Assembly (NCBI GenBank): GCA_002454975.1 | Contig: DKJZ01000100.1 | Location: 1-42,618 of the forward strand | Length of the DNA stretch: 42,618 bases | Origin: Hylemonella sp. UBA6679 | Lineage (GTDB): Bacteria > Pseudomonadota > Gammaproteobacteria > Burkholderiales > Burkholderiaceae_C | Reading direction: 5' to 3' | Shown here: in pieces, positions 16,433 through 23,073 of the stretch | How the letters are laid out: every line of letters begins with the position of its first letter | Position numbering within the stretch: position 1 is the first letter of the stretch | Position numbers and translations under genes: made by a program | Notes under the pieces: model-generated | Database searches by the model: none | Told to the model about the DNA's origin: nothing | The model's input: only the letters and a program-made list of their open reading frames with translations

Positions 16433-16924
16433 ATGGCATCCGTTAACAAAGTTATCCTCGTGGGCAACTGCGGCCGCGACCCCGAAATCCGTTATTTGCC
16501 CTCGGGCCAGGCCGTGGCCAATGTGAGCATTGCCACCTCAAGCCGCCGCAAAGACCGCAACTCTGGCGAAACCATTGAAGACACCCAGTGGCACCGCGTG
16601 ACCTTTTACGACCGCCTGGCCGAAATTGCCGGTGAGTATGTGAAAAAAGGCCAGCCGGTGTATGTCGAAGGCCGCCTCAAGTACGGCAAGTACACCGACC
16701 AGTCGGGCGTGGAAAAAAACACGGTGGACATCATCGCCACAGAAATGCAGCTGCTGGGTAAACGCGAAGGCATGGGTGGCCCCGACGAAGACGGTGGCGG
16801 TATGCAACGCCGCGCAGCCCCTCAGCGCCCCACCCCTCAAGCCGCAGCCCCTGTGCAGCAGCGCCAAGCCCCGGCCCGCGCGCCCAGCGGCTTTGACGAC
16901 ATGGACGACGATATTCCGTTCTAG
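16433..16924 (+). CDS. ssb: Single-stranded DNA-binding protein
   Basis: The 163-aa SSB has the N-terminal OB-fold (SVNKVILVGNCGRDPEIRY, then WHRVTFYDRLAEIAGEYVKK and VYVEGRLKYGKY). A Gln/Pro/Ala-rich linker follows, and the acidic C-terminal tip DMDDDIPF recruits partner proteins. A GGAGA Shine-Dalgarno lies before the ATG. It works as a tetramer coating ssDNA in replication, repair and recombination. An intrinsic terminator follows. Confidence 0.97.
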   Translation: MASVNKVILVGNCGRDPEIRYLPSGQAVANVSIATSSRRKDRNSGETIEDTQWHRVTFYDRLAEIAGEYVKKGQPVYVEGRLKYGKYTDQSGVEKNTVDIIATEMQLLGKREGMGGPDEDGGGMQRRAAPQRPTPQAAAPVQQRQAPARAPSGFDDMDDDIPF

Positions 16925-16954
16925 CACCTAACTTTCTTAGGTTGTAAACAACTG

Positions 16955-16986
16955 ACCCACTTCTCATTTGAGGAGTGGGTTTTTTA
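16955..16986 (+). terminator. Intrinsic terminator after ssb, nested in an outer inverted repeat
   Basis: An 11-bp stem (16955-16965 with 16970-16980, one G-T wobble), loop ATTT, then a T-run TTTTTT ending at 16985 forms a strong rho-independent terminator. It is flanked by a perfect 11-bp inverted repeat, GTTGTAAACAA (16941-16951) and TTGTTTACAAC (16987-16997). Confidence 0.85.
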
Positions 16987-17101
16987 TTGTTTACAACGAA
17001 GTTGTGGCTTAGGTTAAGATGAGAACTTATCTACTAACTATATTTATGGTAAAAAAGTGTCAGGCTGGTCTTGACCCCGTAGCCCAGTACCGCCGGTATG
17101 T

Positions 17102-17971
17102 TTAATTTACCGCTCGTTTTGCCCTGAACAGCTTGGCGGGCACATAGCCCAGTGCGCTGTGCGGGTGGTAAGAATTCTAGTCATCGAACCATTTGGGCAA
17201 TAGCGCCATCACCGTTTGCGAGTCGGGTCGATCGGCCAGTTTGGCATAGTCCCGTTTCAATGTTTTCACGAAGCTCTCTGCCATGCCGTTGCTTTGCGGG
17301 CTGGTCACCGGTGTGGTCACTGGCTTGAGCCCCAATTGCTTGGCAAAGCTCCTGGTCTCGGCCGCCGTGTAGCAGCTGCCGTTGTCGGTTAGCCATTCAA
17401 TGGGCTTGGGCGGCTTGCCATCCGGGCCGAACCTGTTCTCCACCGCCTGCATCATCAAGTCACCCACCAAGGCCGCGTCGATGCCTTTGGTGGTCGCCAC
17501 CCAGCTCATGATTTCCCTGTCACAGCAGTCCAGCGCAAATGCCACGCGTACCTTCTCGCCGTTGTCGCATGACAGCTCCAGGCCATCCGAACACCAGCGC
17601 ACATCACTTTCCTTGACGGCCACTTTGCCTTCATGCTTTCTGGTGTCGACGGGCTTTTCGCCATGTCGGTACAAAAGCCAACCTTCATCGCGCATCACCC
17701 GGTAAACCCGCTTGTGGTTGACCCGGTCATGCCCCGCCAGCCGCAAGCGAGCCCAGACAAGGCGGTAGCCATAGGTGGCGCGGTCCTTCACCATGTTGGC
17801 AATGGCTTGTTTGACGGCAGCGTCATCGTTGCGCGGTGGTGACTTTCTCAAGTCTGTCCACTCGGACGGGCGATCTCTCTTGGCCAGTACATGGCTGCGT
17901 GACACGCTAAGGGCATGGCAGACGGCCCTCACTGCTCGCCCCCGGGCAATACTGGCGAGCGCGCAATCCAC
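17102..17971 (-). pseudogene. IS2-like transposase OrfB, interrupted by an amber codon
   Basis: OrfB carries the DDE integrase core: Asp in ALDCCDREIMSW, Asp in WLTDNGSCYT and Glu in NGMAESFVKTLKRDY. Reading stops at TAG (17179-17177) after PKWFDD. The same frame then continues NSYHPHSALGYVPAKLF to a TAA at 17104-17102, which is the normal family C-terminus, so a single Tyr-to-amber change is the likely cause. The first codons are in the -1 frame relative to OrfA and would be expressed as an OrfAB fusion through the slippery A6G run at 17977-17971. The truncated product would lack about 25 residues. Confidence 0.85.
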
Positions 17972-18318
17972 TTTTTTGCTTTGGCGAAGTCCACTGCCTC
18001 CTTGCGAATCTCGTTCTCCAAAGTCTTGCGGCCCAGCGCACCTTCGAGTTGTTTTATGCGGCGCATGGCCTCTTGGAGTTCAGACGCGGGCACCACGGTT
18101 TCGTTGGCGCCCACAGCCATCAGCGAGCCTTGAAGGTAGGCCTTTCGCCATTGAAAGAGTTGCGCTGCTGTGATGCCAAATTTCCTGGCAACCATTGAAA
18201 CTGAGCTGCCAGGTTCGTTGGTCTGTTTGACGATTTCAAGCTTTTGCTCTGGGGTCCAGCGCCTGCGGCGCTGAACGCTTGTCACCACTTCCACCCGGGT
18301 GCGCGTTGCTGAAGACAT
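17929..18318 (-). CDS. IS2-like transposase OrfA (DNA-binding subunit)
   Basis: The 129-aa OrfA from ATG 18318 has a helix-turn-helix (RRWTPEQKLEIVKQTNEPG, then VARKFGITAAQLFQWRKAYL). A leucine-zipper-like helix follows (ELQEAMRRIKQLEGALGRKT) and the end is KKWIARSPVLPGGEQ, all typical of IS2-group OrfA. The frame is open 30 nt further upstream, but that part lies in the inverted repeat of the adjacent element. AAAAAAG at 17977-17971 is positioned for programmed -1 frameshifting into OrfB. Confidence 0.85.
   Translation of the reverse strand: MSSATRTRVEVVTSVQRRRRWTPEQKLEIVKQTNEPGSSVSMVARKFGITAAQLFQWRKAYLQGSLMAVGANETVVPASELQEAMRRIKQLEGALGRKTLENEIRKEAVDFAKAKKWIARSPVLPGGEQ
17971..17977 (-). promoter_or_regulatory. 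A6G slippery sequence for -1 frameshifting (OrfA to OrfB)
   Basis: On the minus strand the sequence reads AAAAAAG (17977 down to 17971). OrfB lies in the -1 frame relative to OrfA (start distance 377 nt, remainder 2), and the run is inside their overlap. This matches the known IS3-family mechanism. Confidence 0.75.
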
Positions 18319-18354
18319 AGTGAACAGCCCCGGGTTTCGAGGAGGCAAATTAGT

Positions 18355-19299
18355 TTAAGTGCAAGCAGCTGACTCGAGGTTTGATTCGAGTTGCTTCCAG
18401 TAGTTTGCCTCAGCCTCTGCCGGCGGTATGCCTCCTATGGTTTTGAGTAGTCTGGTGTGGTTGAACCAATGCACCCACTGCAGGGTGGCCAGCTCCACGG
18501 ATTCCCTGTTCTTCCACGGCCCACGACGGTGAATCAACTCGGCCTTGTACAGGCCGTTGATGGTTTCTGCCAGCGCGTTGTCATACGAATCTCCCTTGCT
18601 GCCAACCGAAGGTTTGATACCTGCCTGGTCCAGCCGCTCGGTGTAACGAATGCTGACATATTGCGACCCCCTGTCCGAATGATGAATCAAATCGTTGGTA
18701 TCAGGCTGGCGATCAAACAACGCTTGCTCGAGCGCATCGAGCACAAAGTCCGTTTGCATGGTGCGACTAACCCGCCAGCCCACAATACGCCGGGCATACA
18801 CGTCAATGACAAAGGCCACGTACAGCCAGCCCTGCCATGTGCTCACATAGGTAAAGTCCGACACCCACAACTGGTTGGGCCTGTCAGCCTTGAACACACG
18901 GTTGACCCGGTCCAGTGGGCTTGGCGCAGAAGTGTCTGGCGTCGTGGTTCGCACCGATTTACCTCTACGCACGCCCTGCAAGCCAAGGCGGCTCATCAAT
19001 CGCTCAACCGTACAGCGAGCCACTCGATGACCTTCACGGTTCATTTGCAGCCAGACTTTGTCAGCGCCATAGACCTGCCAATTGGCATGCCAGACGCGCT
19101 GCACGTCCAAAGCCAGAACATCATCGCGCTTGGCCCGTGGACTCCTGAGTTCGGGGTTGCGTTGTCTTGCCGCATGACGCCAGTAACACGATGGGGCCAT
19201 TTGCAGTACTTTGCAAATGGGCTCGACCCCAAAGCTGTCTCGGTGACGGTCTATGTACGCCTTTATCGTTTGAGTTGGCGGTCGATCCGACAAGAGCAA
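18355..19299 (-). CDS. IS3-group transposase OrfB
   Basis: The 314-aa OrfB has an intact DDE core: first Asp in NQLWVSDFTYV, second in LIHHSDRGSQYVS and Glu in NALAETINGLYKAE. The N-terminal region (DRHRDSFGVEPICKVLQMAPS) is the usual HTH_21-like segment. The nominal start is TTG at 19299; natural expression would be as an OrfAB fusion. It lies in the +1 register relative to OrfA rather than the -1 register IS3 elements use, hinting at an indel in OrfA. The C-terminus (GIPPAEAEANYWKQLE) is complete. Confidence 0.92.
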   Translation of the reverse strand: MLLSDRPPTQTIKAYIDRHRDSFGVEPICKVLQMAPSCYWRHAARQRNPELRSPRAKRDDVLALDVQRVWHANWQVYGADKVWLQMNREGHRVARCTVERLMSRLGLQGVRRGKSVRTTTPDTSAPSPLDRVNRVFKADRPNQLWVSDFTYVSTWQGWLYVAFVIDVYARRIVGWRVSRTMQTDFVLDALEQALFDRQPDTNDLIHHSDRGSQYVSIRYTERLDQAGIKPSVGSKGDSYDNALAETINGLYKAELIHRRGPWKNRESVELATLQWVHWFNHTRLLKTIGGIPPAEAEANYWKQLESNLESAACT

Positions 19300-19588
19300 A
19301 AAAAGCGCTTGCCGTCTTCAATATCTCGTTGGCACGTCGCAATTCCTTGACCTCACGCTCCAGGTCTTTGATGCGCTGCATCTCAGCAGTGGTTGTGCCT
19401 GCGCGCTGGCCGGCATCGATTTCTGTACGTTTGACCCATTCCTGCAGCGTCTCGGCGGTGCAGCCAATCTTGGGCGCAATGGACTGCACAGCAGCCCAAA
19501 GCGATGGGTAATCAGCCCGGTGCTCTTGCACCATGCGTACAGCGCGTTCTCGCACCTCGGGTGCAAATCTGTGTGGTCTTTTGTTCAT
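19121..19588 (-). CDS. IS3-group transposase OrfA, probably frameshifted near its end
   Basis: From ATG 19588 the protein starts MNKRPHRFAPEVRERAVRMV, has an HTH (IAPKIGCTAETLQEWVKRTE) and a coiled coil (MQRIKDLEREVKELRRANEI) ending KTASAFFA, as in IS3-group OrfA. After that the frame runs on through about 45 unfamiliar residues to 19121. The expected end (DRQLKR then TAA at 19265-19263) is present in the third frame, consistent with a 1-nt deletion just after the T7 run at 19297-19303. If so, the -1 fusion with OrfB is broken. Confidence 0.7.
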   Translation of the reverse strand: MNKRPHRFAPEVRERAVRMVQEHRADYPSLWAAVQSIAPKIGCTAETLQEWVKRTEIDAGQRAGTTTAEMQRIKDLEREVKELRRANEILKTASAFFALVGSTANSNDKGVHRPSPRQLWGRAHLQSTANGPIVLLASCGKTTQPRTQESTGQAR

Positions 19589-19638
19589 GGCTCCATTCTC
19601 TCGATCTTTGCAGCCTCCTCGAAACCCTTGGCTGTTCA

Positions 19639-20164
19639 ATTTCGCATTTATCGTTGCTCGTAAAAGCCTATTGTCGGAACTAATACCGTAGCAGATTGAA
19701 GGATTTGAACCGCAAATCAATCGAGTGCGTTCGTGTGATTTGAACAGCAGTAAGGAAATCTACAGTCAATTTACACGCAATAAGCAATTCGACAAGCTAT
19801 TCACACCCAACAATCAACGCTTCAGCTACAACGTTATTGAAGAGGTGAATTTCGATACCAAAGCAAGAGACGCCTTTCGAGTGGTGCTCGACGAGTATAG
19901 GGAGGTAGATATAACGATTATGACGACGAACGAAATTGGGAAAATTGACATTGGCGTTCGTAGCCGATGCGAGACGCTGCACGTGCCACCTTGCGAACCA
20001 CACGTGTTCTTCCCTCGCGCTGAGGCTATTATTAAGGCTGAGGGCTACAGCATAGACGACGATGCGCTAATGGCTGCGTTGGATGCTGTCTATGACGCAA
20101 AGCCACATAATCGTCGCTACTATCAGACTATCAGACTAACGATGAGATATCGCGTAAAGCGTAG
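19639..20164 (+). pseudogene. Clamp-loader-like AAA+ ATPase remnant, cut by the IS
   Basis: The frame is readable from the IS edge (FAFIVARKSLLSELIP), through a TAG at 19689, then QIEGFEPQINRVRSCDLN onward. The core matches the second half of a clamp-loader AAA+ module (RFC/DnaX-like). It has a Walker B-like NVIEEVNF (Glu instead of Asp), VVLDEYREV, sensor 1 IMTTNEIGKID and the SRC arginine-finger motif in GVRSRCETLHVPP. Walker A and everything before it are missing. A perfect 8-bp tandem duplication at 20122-20137 shifts the frame; without it the end would read YYQTNDEISRKA and stop at 20164. As it stands, an ORF from GTG 19725 runs to TAG 20171. A phage or integrative-element origin is inference. 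Confidence 0.7.
20122..20137 (+). repeat. 8-bp tandem duplication (ATCAGACT x2)
   Basis: ATCAGACT occurs twice head to tail. Removing one copy restores the reading frame to DEISRKA and a stop at 20162-20164, so this looks like a recent slippage or duplication lesion in the AAA+ remnant. Confidence 0.85.
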
Positions 20165-20178
20165 TCTGTAGCGTCAAT

Positions 20179-20514
20179 TTAATCGACTCTTTCAAGCCCG
20201 CTTTGTGCGGGCTTTTCTATTTCCAATAAAACCCAAATCGAAAACAATTCTTTTGCGTACTTGCTGTATTTCTTATTCGTTCTTCCAGCGGCTGTATTTT
20301 GATATTTGTCTAAAAAAATAGTCCTATTTTGATGCATTCCCTCCTTTCCAAGCTCGTCACGCAGTTTGTTTAGACGGCTTTTCACAATGGGAAAGTTATC
20401 CAATTCATTTGGGTGCATCTTCTCCAATATTTGCATAGCAAGAACACATCTATCTCTGCTACCCATTTCGCTTGTAGCTAATGCTCGAATGGCTTCAAAG
20501 AAACGTGTATTCAT
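20179..20514 (-). CDS. Unknown small soluble protein, AT-rich operon
   Basis: The 111-aa protein has no signal peptide or transmembrane segment and is rich in Lys, Arg and Leu (for example IVKSRLNKLRDELGKEGM and NKKYSKYAKELFSIW), suggesting a helical protein. I do not recognise a family. Its ATG overlaps the stop of the upstream membrane-protein gene (ATGA), so the two are translationally coupled. The codon use is much more AT-rich than the flanking chromosome, a sign of transfer. A GC-rich hairpin sits inside its 3' end (20194-20214). Confidence 0.7.
   Translation of the reverse strand: MNTRFFEAIRALATSEMGSRDRCVLAMQILEKMHPNELDNFPIVKSRLNKLRDELGKEGMHQNRTIFLDKYQNTAAGRTNKKYSKYAKELFSIWVLLEIEKPAQSGLERVD
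20194..20216 (+). terminator. Hairpin terminator at the AAA+ remnant / small-protein convergence
   Basis: AAGCCCGC (20194-20201), loop TTTGT, GCGGGCTT (20207-20214), then TT forms a strong 8-bp hairpin followed by a short T-run. It would end plus-strand transcription of the AAA+ remnant. It lies within the last codons of the minus-strand small-protein gene. Confidence 0.7.
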
Positions 20515-21512
20515 TTCTTTACGTATTCCTCAATCAAGCCTTCTTTTGGAAATAGCTCGCTTCTTTCGTATGTATCGATTGCGTTGTTTAGGCTTTCGAG
20601 TGTTGAATATATTTTGTATTTCCAATTGTGGTAAATTGCATAGTTTCCATTGGCAAGTCGATAAATTGGGAATCTGAAAGCTGATTGATGCCTATTGAGT
20701 GCTTCATTTTCTATACAAGTTGAATTGCTTGCGCTGCCATAAGTGTTTGCTCTTTTATTGTTCTCGTCAATAACCCTTTGCTGTAGAATTTGATTGGCTC
20801 TTGTCTTTAGGTATTGTGCCTTTGTAAGATTTTCATCGCCATTGTTATCTGCAAAGATTTTCGCCCATAAACCATTATTCCTGCCATCCCCATTATATTC
20901 TGATAGCGCCATTTCCCAATCTGTGATAGATGGCTGAGAGTTTTGTGAATTGACTTCTATATTTATTGTTGCTTTTTTAATTTCGTCAATTTTAATATTA
21001 GTATTTTGAGGTTGTGTGTTTGGCGTCATAGCTTGCGAAATTCTTCCGTATGCGTCCTCTATACTTTCTGGTAATTTTTTGCTTGCCACCCTTTGAGGCT
21101 GTGAGACACTTTGTGTGGGAAAATTATTTGTTATTTTTACTTCTGATTCTTTTGTCTCTGCTGTTTCGATATTGAGTAGGCTGTTTATTCGCAATAGAAT
21201 TGCAACCTTTACTGCGAGTGGGATGCCTACCGCAATAACAAATATGATATGTGATTCGGAGCCAGGTAGAATCCACTGTAGATTTTTCGAATCCACAAAA
21301 AGAATAATCCCGGCGGCTATAATTGCATTTATCCAAATCAATATTACAAGATAGCTTTTAAGAGTATTAATGTCGCCTTTGTAGGAAAGATAGGCTGCAT
21401 ACATCCAAAAGACTGTGTAGGGGCTGCCTTTGGTTCCAGTAAGTAGGGATATAAGCGCCATAATTATGGCAACTGTCATTATTCCATATCTGCGATTTAT
21501 TCCATTTGTCAT
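20511..21512 (-). CDS. Unknown four-helix membrane protein with C-terminal soluble domain
   Basis: The 333-aa protein has four hydrophobic segments in its first third (about residues 9-26, 33-46, 52-73 and 88-109). A Gln/Asn/Thr-rich linker follows (120-195), then a C-terminal domain with the motif DWEMALSEYNGDG, GLWAKIFADNNGDENLTKAQ and YLKTRANQI (199-242). That W...LWAK.F...GDE..KA.YLK.RA pattern recurs at the ends of otherwise unrelated bacterial membrane proteins and has no function I know. The terminal part (YAIYHNWKYKIYSTLESLNNAI) looks like a separate small fold. Both ends overlap neighbours by 4 nt (integrase fragment upstream, 111-aa gene downstream). Composition is AT-rich and foreign-looking. 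Confidence 0.75.
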   Translation of the reverse strand: MTNGINRRYGIMTVAIIMALISLLTGTKGSPYTVFWMYAAYLSYKGDINTLKSYLVILIWINAIIAAGIILFVDSKNLQWILPGSESHIIFVIAVGIPLAVKVAILLRINSLLNIETAETKESEVKITNNFPTQSVSQPQRVASKKLPESIEDAYGRISQAMTPNTQPQNTNIKIDEIKKATINIEVNSQNSQPSITDWEMALSEYNGDGRNNGLWAKIFADNNGDENLTKAQYLKTRANQILQQRVIDENNKRANTYGSASNSTCIENEALNRHQSAFRFPIYRLANGNYAIYHNWKYKIYSTLESLNNAIDTYERSELFPKEGLIEEYVKK

Positions 21513-21982
21513 TTATTCTTTCCTCTTCGGCTTTGAAGCATCTCAATATTCATCTCACCTTCTAAGTGGGATGCATAGAAACGCTCAATCATTTCGGTTG
21601 ATGTGCGTGCGTTGCGTGCGAGCGTGAACAAATCCAAACCCTCGCCGTAAAGCAATCTATACATTATGCAAGTGTGGCGTAGGCTGTAAAGACTGCGTTC
21701 TTCCCCGCGTGCCCCCTCAGCAAGCCCACAGTGGGCAAGCAAGACGCTGAACTGACGCTGTAGCTGTGTCAGTGCTGCACCCCTATGCTTTTCAATCTGT
21801 TCCTTTGTGTCTGCTGCCGACGTGCGTCCATACGAGGGCAGAAACACGTAGTCCTCTGTCGTTGCCTTGTTCTTCCGCTTGTCGTCGCTCCAATGCAGCG
21901 CCTTCTGCCGACGGTAGTAATGAACAGCTGCAGCCATCGAAACAATGGGCTTGTCGTGCTTCTTGCTTGTGGGCAGCGACAT
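21509..21982 (-). pseudogene. Tyrosine recombinase (phage-type integrase), C-terminal fragment
   Basis: The 157-aa frame contains the C-terminal catalytic boxes of a tyrosine integrase: LYSLRHTCIMYRLL (the R-H box), LARNARTSTEMIERFYASHL (third box plus the nucleophile Tyr in FYASHL). The core-binding domain and the first catalytic Arg region are missing. In frame upstream of the ATG the sequence still reads TCGYLR, then a G-rich stretch and TGA, suggesting a truncation junction near 21995-22027 rather than a native start. It is coupled by a 4-nt overlap to the membrane-protein gene. It could be expressed as a small protein, but it is not a complete integrase. Confidence 0.75.
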
Positions 21983-22061
21983 ACGCAGATATCCACAGGT
22001 CCCCGCCTCCCCCCTGCACCCCCCTCAAGTAAAAAAAGTAAACAAGACAAGAAAAGACCTT

Positions 22062-22119
22062 AATATGTTGACTTCGTCAAAGAGAAAAATTCAAAAAAAC
22101 ATCTTTGAATCAACATATT
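22062..22119. repeat. Long inverted repeat between the integrase fragment and the MNT gene
   Basis: Perfect outer arms AATATGTTGA (22062-22071) and TCAACATATT (22110-22119) enclose inner arms TCAAAGA (22077-22083) and TCTTTGA (22102-22108). The left part also holds a small hairpin TTGAC-TTC-GTCAA (22068-22080). The region is very AT-rich. It may be a recombinase-binding or attachment site, a regulatory hairpin, or a remnant; nothing decides between these. The surrounding 190 bp (21983-22173) hold no gene. Confidence 0.6.
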
Positions 22120-22173
22120 GCAAGCTGTTTACATAGAAAACCTGTGTATAACCGTTTTAGACCATAGCGTCGT

Positions 22174-22521
22174 ATGGTCAACATCGGAGACATCGATTCC
22201 GCCACCACACACGCAGCACGCGTGTTTGTGGCTAAGTTGTCTTTGCAGTTCGATTTGGCCGGAGCCATCTTGTTCGGCAGTCGCGCCCGGCGCACCCACC
22301 GTCCCGACAGTGATGCCGATGTGGCTGTGCTCCTAAAGGGGGAGCACATGCGTTTGTTACCCACCAAATTGGCCATGGCTGATGTGGCTTTTGATGTGTT
22401 GTTGGAGACGGGGATCAATGTGTCCCCTTTGCCGGTTTGGATGGACGACTGGGCAGACCCAGAGCACTCTTTCAATCCTGAATTGTTAAAAAACATCGCC
22501 AAAGACGGGGTGTACCTGTGA
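22174..22521 (+). CDS. MNT-domain nucleotidyltransferase antitoxin (MntA-like)
   Basis: The 115-aa minimal nucleotidyltransferase has the signature GSRARRTHRPDSDADVAVLL (GSx10DxD): the GSRA nucleotide-binding turn and the two metal-binding Asp of DAD. A third acidic residue is expected near FDVLLETGINV. In MNT/HEPN systems this protein neutralises the HEPN RNase toxin, in studied cases by adding AMP to it. The next gene encodes the HEPN partner and overlaps by 4 nt (GTGA). The MNT frame is intact. Confidence 0.88.
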   Translation: MVNIGDIDSATTHAARVFVAKLSLQFDLAGAILFGSRARRTHRPDSDADVAVLLKGEHMRLLPTKLAMADVAFDVLLETGINVSPLPVWMDDWADPEHSFNPELLKNIAKDGVYL

Positions 22522-22934
22522 CGCCAAAAGAGGCTGCGCAAGAGTGGATGGTCAAAGCCCAGCGTGCTTGCGATTCTGCCGCCACCCTCTTGGCAACGGG
22601 CGATGTGGATGGGGCTTGCAACCGAGCGTATTACGCCATGTTTGATGCTGCGCGTGCCGCACTTTTAGCATCGGGTGCACCCGTACCCTCAGATGTTGCA
22701 CGTACCCACAGCGGCCTGATCACCGCGTTTGGTTTGCATCTGGTCAAAGATGGTCCCTTGACACGAGACCTGGGACGTATGCTAAACGTGCCGAAGAGAC
22801 ACGCATTGTGGCTGACTACGTGGCTGACTCAGTCGATCTCTCAGATGCTCGCGATTTGTTGGTGCAAGCGCAAGCATTCGTCTTGGCCATTCACCAAGCG
22901 TACTTTGCTAACTAGCTTTGACGATGACCTCTGA
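22518..22934 (+). pseudogene. HEPN-domain toxin, frameshifted near residue 90
   Basis: From GTG 22518 the first 90 residues are a normal HEPN domain: AAQEWMVKAQRACDSAATLL, GACNRAYYAMFDAARAALLA and THSGLITAFGLHLVKDG. After GRMLN the present frame turns into unrelated sequence (VPKRHALWLTTWL) ending at TGA 22934. The expected HEPN C-terminus (RAEETRIVADYVADSVDL, then DARDLLVQAQAFVLAI) is intact in the +2 (-1) frame up to TAG 22913-22915. Loss of one base near 22787 explains this. The last HEPN helices are therefore lost and the toxin is probably inactive, unless sequencing error or frameshifting restores it. Confidence 0.82.
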
Positions 22935-22970
22935 ACTGGTCGCAGAGGCCGTAGTTACTACAGAAAAAAA

Positions 22971-23032
22971 CCGTGCATTCACCCGATTTGGAAGCGCTTG
23001 AGTAGCCTTCTCAGTGAATGCGGGCTTTTTTT
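22971..23032 (+). terminator. Probable terminator after the MNT/HEPN pair
   Basis: GCATTCAC (22975-22982) and GTGAATGC (23014-23021) are perfect arms around a 31-nt loop, with CC/GG able to extend the stem across a small bulge. A run of seven T follows (23026-23032). The large loop is unusual but the T-tract is convincing. Confidence 0.6.
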
Positions 23033-23073
23033 GCGCAGTGCGGAAATCGCCAACCTCGCTTGCCATGCAATGA

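Larger units (their letters stand above)
17058..18320 (-). mobile_element. IS2-like IS3-family insertion sequence, decayed and missing its 5' end
   Basis: This element has the two overlapping orfs of an IS2-type IS3-family element on the minus strand. The left tip is uncertain; a TG-starting candidate is at 17058. The upstream tip is missing because the neighbouring IS3-group element ends 3 bp before the orfA ATG, so no right inverted repeat or Shine-Dalgarno remains. orfB carries an in-frame TAG. The element looks unable to move by itself. Confidence 0.75.
18321..19638 (-). mobile_element. IS3-group insertion sequence, 1318 bp with 26-bp terminal inverted repeats
   Basis: The ends at 18321-18346 and 19613-19638 are inverted repeats matching at 24 of 26 positions, beginning TGAACAGCC and ending TTTCGAGGAGGC. 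Length, TG...CA tips and two orfs fit the IS3 group. Flanking bases are ATAG on the left and ATTT on the right, so there is no 3-4 bp target duplication. The left end abuts the orfA start of the IS2-like element and the right end abuts a clamp-loader-like pseudogene. Confidence 0.92.

Noticed and set aside
19698..19712. GGATTTGAACC, which resembles the reverse complement of a tRNA T-loop
   Set aside because: No acceptor, D or anticodon arms can be placed around it, and the stretch reads naturally as protein (IEGFEPQINRVR) in the AAA+ remnant.
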